NCBI GenBank assembly: GCA_021811265.1
Contig: JAJZPH010000014.1
Span: 1-43,382 of the forward strand
Direction of reading: 5' to 3'
Length of the DNA stretch: 43,382 bases
Source of the DNA: a bacterium
GTDB lineage: Bacteria; Chlamydiota; Chlamydiia; Chlamydiales; SM23-39
Shown here: piece by piece, positions 1 through 6,626 of the stretch
Layout of the letters: every line of letters begins with the position of its first letter
How positions within the stretch are numbered: the stretch's first letter is position 1
Notes under the pieces: generated by a model
What the model saw: only the letters and a program-made list of their open reading frames with translations
Database searches by the model: none
Told to the model about the DNA's origin: nothing
Made by a program: the position numbers and the translations under genes

Positions 1-348
1 TGCCTATTTTTAGATCAGTTTGTTTTAATTTAATTATCAACATAATTACTAATTAGTTTTTGTTTTTTACAAAATTAATTTATATTTGCAATAAAGCTAT
101 TTATATAAATTGTTCAATGTTATGCCCAAAGAACTTGGAGACTCGGGTTTTTGTCGTGCTCCAGAAACCGATTTTCCAGGATGCAAAATGCACCACCGGA
201 GTTTTTGAATAGAGCTTGTCGGGAAATAGCTGTTTTGCCTTGGGGTTGCCCTTGATTAACGCGAGTTTTGGATAAGGCACTCATGAAAAAGGGCTATCTT
301 TCAGCGATTTAACAACCAAAATTGGGAAAACGAGGGCGCCTTCGACCT
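1..348. other. AT-rich intergenic region with a degenerate hairpin repeat
   Basis: No convincing coding sequence is visible. The first 120 bases are almost purely AT. Positions 121-180 hold a copy of the dispersed hairpin repeat described separately. The remaining bases up to 348 lie downstream of the minus-strand glycosyltransferase stop codon and show no recognisable RNA gene. Confidence 0.6.
121..180. repeat. Dispersed hairpin repeat, near full-length degenerate copy
   Basis: The left arm (TATGCCCAAAGAACTTGGAG) and the right arm (CAGAAACCGATTTTCC) are imperfect inverted copies around a GTCGTGC centre. The right half is the reverse complement of the repeat at 37321-37367, including the GGAGCACG block beyond the arm. 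The outer end is bordered by TA. The right outer end looks truncated after the TTCCAGG bases. Confidence 0.7.
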
Positions 349-1317
349 CTATTTTCCCAAACAAATAAGATCTAGAAAAGTTTTTAAAACACTTTTTGGG
401 GAAATGAACAGCTGCCAGTTTTTTTCTAAGAAACGAAAGCCTTTTACGTTGGGAACCCAAGGAGGGGGAAAGATAAGCTGGGCCTTTTTCCAGCCGGGTT
501 GCCAGAGTTGCATCTGCTTTTTTTTTGCCGCAATGATGAGAGTAGGAAGATGGAAGTAAGAGGCCAAATGGCCGGCAAAGGAGTCGTTGCCAATCAGTCC
601 GCCCGATTCATAGAGAAAAGATGCAAAATCGTAAAGGGTCGAAAAATGGGGAAGGGCAATCTTGTCGACGAGAGCATCTGTCCATTGGCATCTTTCTTGA
701 GCGCTCACAGCAATTACAGGTTCAAAACCCTTTTCTTGTAGCATGCGAGCTAGAAGAAGAAATTTTTGCTTCGACCAATTTTTGTGCTCAGACCCGCTCA
801 TGGGGTGGAGAAGTATTCTTTTGGGAAAACGGGATTTTTGGAGATGGGGTGGGGGGTAAAGAGCATTTGTGTCTAAAAAGTTTTCCAGCAAGAGAGAGTG
901 GCTGGCTGCGCATTTGAGATTTTCCAATATGGTTTTGGAAAGATCGCATAGGTAATCTTGGGCGTGTAGAGGAGCATGCTTCTTTTCGTTGTGCGTCACG
1001 TAAACAATATGCAAAGAGCGAAGAGATCCTTCTTCTCTTGCTTTGTGCAGGGTTTTGATTTTTGGCGAATTGTCGTTTTGCACAAAGACAGAGTCGTAGC
1101 TTTGTAGCTGTGAGAGTAACTTTTGTTCTTCTATCTGAGGGTGAAAAGAGATGTGAGGAAACCAGGAAGAAAGTTCGTGTATCTTGGCGTGAAAGATGTG
1201 GGAAACCATCCCCCTTGCTTGAAAGAAGGGGGCAACTGCTGTCATGAGCAGCCCATCTCCAATGCCAGATGCTGGCAGAAGAGCTGCTTTAGGAGAGTCA
1301 TTTGTCTTCTTTTGCAT
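349..1317 (-). CDS. Glycosyltransferase family 9 (heptosyltransferase-like) protein
   Basis: A 322-residue protein with the GT9 (ADP-heptose:LPS heptosyltransferase-like) layout. The N-terminal GIGDGLL block fits the start of the acceptor Rossmann domain. HPMSGSEHKNW near residue 170 and GNDSFAGHLA followed by a Pro near residue 245 match the family's C-terminal nucleotide-sugar motifs. It is somewhat short for the family (usually 330-350), and the acidic GDSG element reads GNDS. The likely role is adding a heptose or other sugar to a lipopolysaccharide core on the cytoplasmic face of the inner membrane; donor and acceptor cannot be told. The start codon lies inside the 3' end of the upstream GroEL-like gene (20-nt overlap), so translation is probably coupled. 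No Shine-Dalgarno is evident. Last gene of a minus-strand run. Confidence 0.75.
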   Translation of the reverse strand: MQKKTNDSPKAALLPASGIGDGLLMTAVAPFFQARGMVSHIFHAKIHELSSWFPHISFHPQIEEQKLLSQLQSYDSVFVQNDNSPKIKTLHKAREEGSLRSLHIVYVTHNEKKHAPLHAQDYLCDLSKTILENLKCAASHSLLLENFLDTNALYPPPHLQKSRFPKRILLHPMSGSEHKNWSKQKFLLLARMLQEKGFEPVIAVSAQERCQWTDALVDKIALPHFSTLYDFASFLYESGGLIGNDSFAGHLASYFHLPTLIIAAKKKQMQLWQPGWKKAQLIFPPPWVPNVKGFRFLEKNWQLFISPKSVLKTFLDLICLGK

Positions 1318-2878
1318 CAGTGAGCAGTACTTCTGAGGTCAAGACAAGGGTGGCAATCGAAACTGCATGGGTCAGACTTGTTTTGACGACTTTTAATGGG
1401 TCAAAAAGACCTGTTTTGGAAAAATCTTCCATCTGCTCGGAGATGACGTTAAACCCAAACCCTGGCTTTTCTTTCAAAATCTGATCGATCAACAAGGCGC
1501 TTTGATGCCCTGCATTTTCCAAGATCTGTTTTGCAGGAGATTGGAGTGCTCGAAAGAGGATTTCCGCTCCTAGCTTTTCTTTGGTGTCGAGTTTGAGCTT
1601 TTTGCAAGACTCTTGCGCGCGTAAAAGTGCAACGCCTCCTCCCATGACAACTCCCTCTTCGATGGCAGACCGAGTGGAGTTGAGGCTATCTGCAAAGAGC
1701 TGTTTTAAGGCTTGCATTTCCGATTCGCTATGAGCACCTACTTTGATGATCGCAAGGCCGGAGGAGAGTTTTGCTTTTCTTTTTTCGAGCAGATCTTTTT
1801 CATGAGAAGAGCTTTTCTGTAATTCTGACTGGATGATAGCAATGCGATTTTGAATGGCTTTTTTTGTTCCTTTGCCCCCAGAGATTAGAGTTTTATCTTT
1901 GGTAATGAAGACTTTTTCCGCTCCTCCCAACTGCTCGAGTGCAACTTTTTGTAGAGAAAATCCCTTTTCTTCGGAAATAAAAACGGCTCCGGTGAGCGCG
2001 GCTAGATCTTCTAGAAGTGCTTTTCTCTGGTCGCCAAAGCCGGGTGCTTTGATGGCGGCCACTTTGAGAATGCCTTTGAGCTTGTTGATGACTAAAGTTG
2101 CCAGCACATCGGATTCGAGATCATCTGCAACAATCAAAAGCTCTCTTCCCGTGCTTGCCACGCTTTGTAAAATTCCCAAAATTTCCTGAATGGAAGAGAT
2201 CTTTTTATCGGTAAGAAGTAGATAGGGAGAGGTCATGTCTACGGTGAGTTTTTCTCCATTTGTGCAAAAATAGGAGCTGTAATAACCCCGATCGATCTCC
2301 ATTCCCTCGCTCATTTCCACTGATGTCTCGCATCCTTTTGCTTCCTCTATGGAAATGGCACCCTCTTTTCCTGCTTTTTTAAAAGCTTCTGCAATCATGC
2401 TTCCTACCAGCTCATTTCCTGAAGCTGCAACGGTTGCGATATTTTTGATCTCTTCATTGCTTTTGATGGGGAGGGCCGTTTGATCGAGGTGAGATAAAAT
2501 GGCTTGAAGCGCTTTTTCCATTCCTCGTTTCATCAAAATGGGATTTTGTCCCACGCCAAGAGATTTGATTCCTTGTTCTACTATTGCGTGGAGTAGCACG
2601 ATGCCCGAAGTGGAGCCATCGCCACATTTTTCCTTGATGGTAGAAATGGCCTCTTTGGCAAGAGAGGCTCCCATATTGGCAAAGGGGTCTTCGAGTTCAA
2701 TTTCATTTGCGATCTGATTGCCATCGTTGCTGATTTTGGGAGCTTTCCACGATTCGAAGCCCACATTTCTGCCTTTTGGACCCAATGTTAAAGAGAGGGC
2801 TTCGGCCAAAGTGCGAATTCCTTCGAATAGTTTGCATCTTGCTTCTTCTTCAAAAAGAAGTTCTTTTGGATGAGACAT
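1298..2878 (-). CDS. groEL: Divergent GroEL-family chaperonin (GroEL2/GroEL3-type paralogue)
   Basis: A 526-residue HSP60-family protein. Residues matching the E. coli GroEL ATPase are present: Asp52 in NDG, Asp87 in GDGST, and the Asp preceding SLNSTRSAIEEGVV (Asp398 equivalent). The GDGTTT loop is altered to GDGSTS and the usual GGM-rich C-terminal tail is absent; the protein ends TDAKEDK. No groES lies beside it. Chlamydiae are known to carry two or more extra divergent GroEL paralogues besides the groESL copy, and this looks like one of them. The start is placed at the ATG of MSHPKEL because GGAGAAGG lies just upstream. An in-frame codon 12 residues earlier has no such support. It lies 42 nt after the SDR gene and overlaps the glycosyltransferase gene by 20 nt. 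Confidence 0.88.
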   Translation of the reverse strand: MSHPKELLFEEEARCKLFEGIRTLAEALSLTLGPKGRNVGFESWKAPKISNDGNQIANEIELEDPFANMGASLAKEAISTIKEKCGDGSTSGIVLLHAIVEQGIKSLGVGQNPILMKRGMEKALQAILSHLDQTALPIKSNEEIKNIATVAASGNELVGSMIAEAFKKAGKEGAISIEEAKGCETSVEMSEGMEIDRGYYSSYFCTNGEKLTVDMTSPYLLLTDKKISSIQEILGILQSVASTGRELLIVADDLESDVLATLVINKLKGILKVAAIKAPGFGDQRKALLEDLAALTGAVFISEEKGFSLQKVALEQLGGAEKVFITKDKTLISGGKGTKKAIQNRIAIIQSELQKSSSHEKDLLEKRKAKLSSGLAIIKVGAHSESEMQALKQLFADSLNSTRSAIEEGVVMGGGVALLRAQESCKKLKLDTKEKLGAEILFRALQSPAKQILENAGHQSALLIDQILKEKPGFGFNVISEQMEDFSKTGLFDPLKVVKTSLTHAVSIATLVLTSEVLLTDAKEDK

Positions 2879-2920
2879 AACCTTCTCCTTTTTTTGCACC
2901 ACACTGTACTGCAAAAAGTT

Positions 2921-3652
2921 TTATTCTTCAACTTTTTCAGGGGATTTATGGTGGGACAAAAATTGGAGCTCCTTTTGGATGGGAGAGAGCGAAATCTCTT
3001 CCCATACGATGCGCGAGGGGAGTTCTAAAATCATCACAATGAGCTGAGCAATATCTATCGGAAGAAGAGAGGCATCTTCTTTCACTGAGGGAGAAAAAGA
3101 GAGCTGGCTATAAAAAGGAGTGCGGACGATGCCGGGAGAGATGAGGTGCACTCTGACATTTGCTTTTCTACACTCTTCTCGAAGCGATGCTGCAAAGCTA
3201 GAGAGAGCTGCTTTAGTAGCGCCGTAGATAGAGTTTTGTTTCTGCTCTTTGCTAGCAGCGGTCGATCCAATGAAAATAATCTCTCCATTTTTGCGCTTTT
3301 TGAACAAGGGTAAAAAGTGACGTATGATCAGGACGGGACTTAGGAAATTCAAGTCGACAAGCGCGCGGATGTTTTGAGAAGAGAGCTCTTCTAGATGGCC
3401 AAAATAGCCTTTGCCTGCATTGCAGATGATGCCATCGATTTGGGGATGTTGTTGCTCGATTTTTTTTAAATGCACAGCAAGATTGTTGAGAGAAAAGAGG
3501 TCGATAGAAAAGTGGTGGAAATTCTTGTGTTCTGCGAAAAACGGGCACGATCTGCGGCTGATGCCAATGACAGAGTATCCCTTTTCAAGAAGTAGAAGGG
3601 CTGTTTCTTTTCCGATACCGGAGCTGCAGCCGGTGAGCAAAATTGTTTTCAT
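2921..3652 (-). CDS. Short-chain dehydrogenase/reductase (SDR family)
   Basis: A 243-residue classical SDR. The N-terminal TGCSSGIG is the TGxxxGxG cofactor loop, CNAGKG the NAG motif, the Ser of IGSTAAS and YGATK the catalytic Ser and YxxxK, followed by SPGIVRTPF. The length is typical. The substrate cannot be predicted; the family includes general alcohol, sugar and sterol dehydrogenases. The start is placed at the ATG before KTILLTG: an AGGA sits upstream, and this ATG overlaps the stop of the preceding radical SAM gene as ATGA, which indicates translational coupling. A longer in-frame reading adds 20 residues of unlikely sequence. It forms a compact cassette with the radical SAM and nucleosidase-like genes. 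Confidence 0.88.
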   Translation of the reverse strand: MKTILLTGCSSGIGKETALLLLEKGYSVIGISRRSCPFFAEHKNFHHFSIDLFSLNNLAVHLKKIEQQHPQIDGIICNAGKGYFGHLEELSSQNIRALVDLNFLSPVLIIRHFLPLFKKRKNGEIIFIGSTAASKEQKQNSIYGATKAALSSFAASLREECRKANVRVHLISPGIVRTPFYSQLSFSPSVKEDASLLPIDIAQLIVMILELPSRIVWEEISLSPIQKELQFLSHHKSPEKVEE

Positions 3653-4644
3653 CGTTTTTCCTGGATAAAAATTTTTTCTTTGGGAAGGTAAAAAGAGAGC
3701 CTTTTTTCGCAAAAGGTAAAAAGGATTTCTTTGACATCGGGAGTATACCCAAACATCTTGTTTTCTCCTTCAAAAAGAGGAGCCAGTAGCTCTGAAGAGA
3801 TGTGCAGATGTCGCATGTTTTTATAAACCTCTTTGGGATAACGCAGAGTGCCGAGAGTAACGGAGTGGATCAGATGTGCATCTATTGTAGAAAAAATAAA
3901 AGAAAAAAGCTTGCCATACTCTTCTTCAAACCCTTGGAAAAAAACAAGGGGATCCAAACGAAGGGCGACTTTCCATCCTTTTTCTTGCAGAGCTTTCATT
4001 GCCTCGAGCCGTTGGATGAGCGGAGGAACTTTTTTTTCAAACGCTTGAAAGATGGCAGAGGGAGTGCAGCTAAAAGCGATGATGCAATTGTCGATAGGAG
4101 CTCTCTGTAAAAGACAGGAGGTGGAAGCACTTTTGGTCCTGATTTCAAAAAAGCTCTGAGGCCGCTTTTGGAAAAAGGGCAAAAACTCTTCGAGAAAAGG
4201 AAAGATGCCCTCGCATCCGAGAGAATCGCTTTCATATCCTGAAAAAAAGAGGAGCTCTTCTGATGGATGTTGTGCGATTGTTGCATCGATTTGTTGGAAA
4301 AACTCTTCGAAATTTACAAAAAAAAGAAGGTGGGCAGAGCGGAAAAATCCCTGCAGGTAACAGTAGGCACAATCAAAAAGACAGTTGTAGAAGATGGAAA
4401 AATAAAAACTTTTTTTCGTGGTTAAGCAGTGTTCGGCTGGCAGAGAATGCACACACCGGCCATACTTTTTTGCCAAAATGAGAGAGGGCTTTTGTTTTTG
4501 GAGGCGAAAGTTTTGGGATGTGCGGTTAAAAACTTCTGAAAAACGGTCGATGCTAATTGTGCGAGCAGAGGGAAATTTTTCCAAAATCTTCTGCGTTCTC
4601 ACATGGCTTGCAATTTCTTCTTCAACGTAGAGTGTATCGATCAT
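3649..4644 (-). CDS. Spore photoproduct lyase-like radical SAM protein
   Basis: A 331-residue protein resembling the SplB/SPL family. The radical SAM cluster motif C88-x3-C92-x2-C95 sits in YNCLFDCAYCYLQ. IRTKSAS at 168-174, a pair of core barrel strands and DPLVFFQGFEEEY follow the order seen in spore photoproduct lyase. My by-eye alignment puts Tyr137 where B. subtilis SplB has its radical-quenching Cys141. Cys144 lies nearby but is out of register. This organism should not make spores, so the substrate may be a different DNA or nucleotide lesion, or something unrelated. The start is the ATG overlapping the upstream nucleosidase-like stop (ATGA); the 122-residue in-frame extension upstream is an out-of-frame shadow of that gene. 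The 3' end overlaps the SDR start. Confidence 0.8.
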   Translation of the reverse strand: MIDTLYVEEEIASHVRTQKILEKFPSARTISIDRFSEVFNRTSQNFRLQKQKPSLILAKKYGRCVHSLPAEHCLTTKKSFYFSIFYNCLFDCAYCYLQGFFRSAHLLFFVNFEEFFQQIDATIAQHPSEELLFFSGYESDSLGCEGIFPFLEEFLPFFQKRPQSFFEIRTKSASTSCLLQRAPIDNCIIAFSCTPSAIFQAFEKKVPPLIQRLEAMKALQEKGWKVALRLDPLVFFQGFEEEYGKLFSFIFSTIDAHLIHSVTLGTLRYPKEVYKNMRHLHISSELLAPLFEGENKMFGYTPDVKEILFTFCEKRLSFYLPKEKIFIQEKR

Positions 4645-5450
4645 GAGTGGATTTTTTTTCGGGACAAAAAGAGGGGAAGCTTTTTTGCTTTTTCTTCCAA
4701 GCGCAAGAGAAAATCCGCCGCCGTTTTGCAGCCAAGGAGCTCTGTGTGCTCTTCTTTGGGCCTTAGCACATCGATACGATAGAGGATATCTGCAAGTTTT
4801 TCTTTTTCGGCATGGGTGAAATGCCACTGCTCGAGATAGCGGGAAGCGTCTGGGGTGGTTTGGAGAAGGGTGTGTGTTACCGATTTTAAGTCGAAAAAGA
4901 TTTTTTCTAAGGAAGAGCATTGAGCAGAGATGAAGCTGCTTACCATTTTTTCTCGAGGAGGAAGATGGGATGTTGCATTGTCTGAAATTACTTTGAGCAC
5001 CTGGATGCATTCGGCAGGCAAAAATTTGGAAGCAGCGGGAAAAAAGCCTGCCGACTCCATATCAAAGCAGCTCTCTTCCCGATATTCTTGGGAGGGTTTG
5101 AGAAGACAGATGACGGTTAGTGTTGTACAAGGAGGGCTGATGATCATGGTGGGGTAAAAACTTCTATTTTCGGAAGAATCGATGATCTTGTTGGCCATGA
5201 TTAAAGAGCCCAAAGAAAGATGTGCGTGTCCGCATATTCCTACGTTGACCATCTGTGTAATTTCGGGATATTTGCCCAAAAGAAAACTGGTAGCAGCTGC
5301 CGAAAAGAGTTTGCCTGTTCCCGAAAGGATAAGAAGCATCTCTTCTTTTTTCCAGATGCGATATCCTTTTATTCCCATCACTTCTTTTAAGTGGAAGTAG
5401 TCGATCAAGGGTCTGGCTTCAGCCATTAAAGCAACGACAAGCGCCAACAT
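4641..5450 (-). CDS. Nucleoside phosphorylase/MTA-SAH nucleosidase-like protein with C-terminal extension
   Basis: A 269-residue protein. Residues 1 to about 160 follow the 5'-methylthioadenosine/S-adenosylhomocysteine nucleosidase (PNP_UDP_1) fold: VALMAEARPL at the N-terminus, NVGICGH, then DMESAGFFPAA and KVISDNAT, which correspond to the ribose-binding ME and catalytic Asp regions. About 90 further residues (HFTHAEKEKLADIL onward) form a helical tail not expected in a simple nucleosidase. Substrate is unknown. Alternatives include futalosine hydrolase. Cleavage of 5'-deoxyadenosine from the neighbouring radical SAM enzyme would suit the context (inference). The start has an AGGAGTGATC leader and lies 4 nt after the rsmI stop. 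The stop overlaps the radical SAM start. Confidence 0.68.
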   Translation of the reverse strand: MLALVVALMAEARPLIDYFHLKEVMGIKGYRIWKKEEMLLILSGTGKLFSAAATSFLLGKYPEITQMVNVGICGHAHLSLGSLIMANKIIDSSENRSFYPTMIISPPCTTLTVICLLKPSQEYREESCFDMESAGFFPAASKFLPAECIQVLKVISDNATSHLPPREKMVSSFISAQCSSLEKIFFDLKSVTHTLLQTTPDASRYLEQWHFTHAEKEKLADILYRIDVLRPKEEHTELLGCKTAADFLLRLEEKAKKLPLFLSRKKIHS

Positions 5451-5454
5451 GAGA

Positions 5455-6267
5455 TCACTCCTTTTTTTTCAGAAGATTATAATAGGCGCGCTTGGGTGTT
5501 TTTCGCAATTTTGCTGCAGTTTTTATTGCTTCTTTTTCATCCAATGCAAACAGATTTTGTAAGAGCGAGATGAGCTCTTCGAGCGGTAGCAAATGGACAG
5601 GCGCTTCTTGTGCGCCCAACACGAGCACAAGCTCTCCCAGCAAGGGAGAGCGTTGGACCTGTAGTAGCAAAGAGGCTGCATCGTGGCGCACACATTCCTC
5701 GAACTTCTTGGTCATCTCCCTTGCAATGGCGCAAGGGCGCGAAGGATCGAGATCTTGGATAATGTGCAAAGTCTCTTCGATACGCTTTGCCGTTTCAAAA
5801 CAGATCGAGGTGCCCGGAAAGAAAAGCATCCGGCGGATTTCTTTTTCTTTTTCGCTCTTTTGTTTGGATAAAAAGCCTAAAAACAAAAGCGGCTGTGTAT
5901 TGAATCCCGAAAGGAGAAGAGCATTCATTAGAGAAGAGGGGCCAGGAATTGCCGTAAAAGACAGTTTGTTTTCTATGCATTTTTGTACAAGATTGCATCC
6001 GGGGTCAGAGATGAGCGGAACTCCTGCATCGGAAATCAAAGCAATTTCTTTGCCTTCTTTTAGATCGTTGAGAATCCTCTCCTCTTTCTTTTTTTCGCAA
6101 AACTTGTGAAAACTTTGTAACTCTTTTTTGATGCCATAATGGTTCAAAAGAATTTGGCTTTTTCTCTGATCTTCACAGAGAATATAGCTACAGCTCGATA
6201 AAATACGCACGGCTCTATAGGTGATGTCTTCGAGGTTTCCAATGGGTGTTGCGACAAGGTAGAGCAT
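5455..6267 (-). CDS. rsmI: 16S rRNA (cytidine-1402-2'-O)-methyltransferase RsmI
   Basis: A 270-residue tetrapyrrole-methylase-family protein that aligns with RsmI/YraL along its whole length. It starts LYLVATPIGNLEDIT, then CEDQR, SDAGVPLISDPG, AIPGPSS and FLGFLSKQ, all hallmarks of the family. It uses SAM to 2'-O-methylate C1402 in the decoding centre of 16S rRNA, helping start-codon fidelity and decoding. The length is normal (E. coli 286). It sits 27 bases downstream of a tRNA-Cys gene on the same strand and only 4 nt before the nucleosidase-like gene, so it probably heads the minus-strand operon. Confidence 0.95.
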   Translation of the reverse strand: MLYLVATPIGNLEDITYRAVRILSSCSYILCEDQRKSQILLNHYGIKKELQSFHKFCEKKKEERILNDLKEGKEIALISDAGVPLISDPGCNLVQKCIENKLSFTAIPGPSSLMNALLLSGFNTQPLLFLGFLSKQKSEKEKEIRRMLFFPGTSICFETAKRIEETLHIIQDLDPSRPCAIAREMTKKFEECVRHDAASLLLQVQRSPLLGELVLVLGAQEAPVHLLPLEELISLLQNLFALDEKEAIKTAAKLRKTPKRAYYNLLKKKE

Positions 6268-6294
6268 GTGAAAAAAAGCCTACTTGAAATTAAA

Positions 6295-6365
6295 AGGTGG
6301 CACCCAGATTTGAACTGGGGATGGGAGCTTTGCAGGCTCCTGCCTTACCGCTTGGCTATGCCACC
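6295..6365 (-). tRNA. tRNA-Cys (anticodon GCA)
   Basis: The minus strand folds into a complete 71-nt cloverleaf. The acceptor GGTGGCA pairs with TGCCACC, the D arm is GCC/GGC, the anticodon arm GGAGC-CTGCAAA-GCTCC carries GCA, and the T arm CCCAG-TTCAAAT-CTGGG is intact. The discriminator base is U73, as required by cysteinyl-tRNA synthetase. The 3' CCA is not encoded. It lies directly upstream of rsmI on the same strand. Confidence 0.96.
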
Positions 6366-6626
6366 TTTGCTCTGGAGCATTTGCATGCGAACATTGGCAC
6401 CGAAAAATTTCCAAATCCTACCAGTGCGCGCAGCCTCTATTCAAGATGCTCAAAAAACTATTCCTTGAGCAGACCAATATTAGCAAAATAGAACTAATTT
6501 TTTCAGTAATTTCGGTCAAAAATAAGACTTTATAGTAGAAGTTTTAAATCAAGAAGCTCAACCTCAATAACTTGTGGAATGGCCTTGGAAGGAATTTTAA
6601 GGATTATTGGAGAGGCGGATAATTCC
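6366..6626. other. Intergenic region without recognisable gene
   Basis: Between the tRNA-Cys 5' end and the stop of the 585-residue protein gene. A 7-bp stem (TGCTCAA/TTGAGCA, 6447-6453 and 6465-6471, 11-nt loop) is the only structure I see. It is a weak terminator candidate without a clear U-tract. I find no repeat of the tRNA 3' end that would mark an integration site. Confidence 0.4.

Noticed and set aside
4645..5010. 122-residue N-terminal extension of the radical SAM protein
   Set aside because: The stretch is an out-of-frame reading of the nucleosidase-like gene and has no ribosome site. The ATG at 4644 overlaps the upstream stop in the same style as the next gene pair.
5492..6109. 205-codon plus-strand frame
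   Set aside because: Fully antisense to rsmI, Ser-rich composition typical of a shadow frame.
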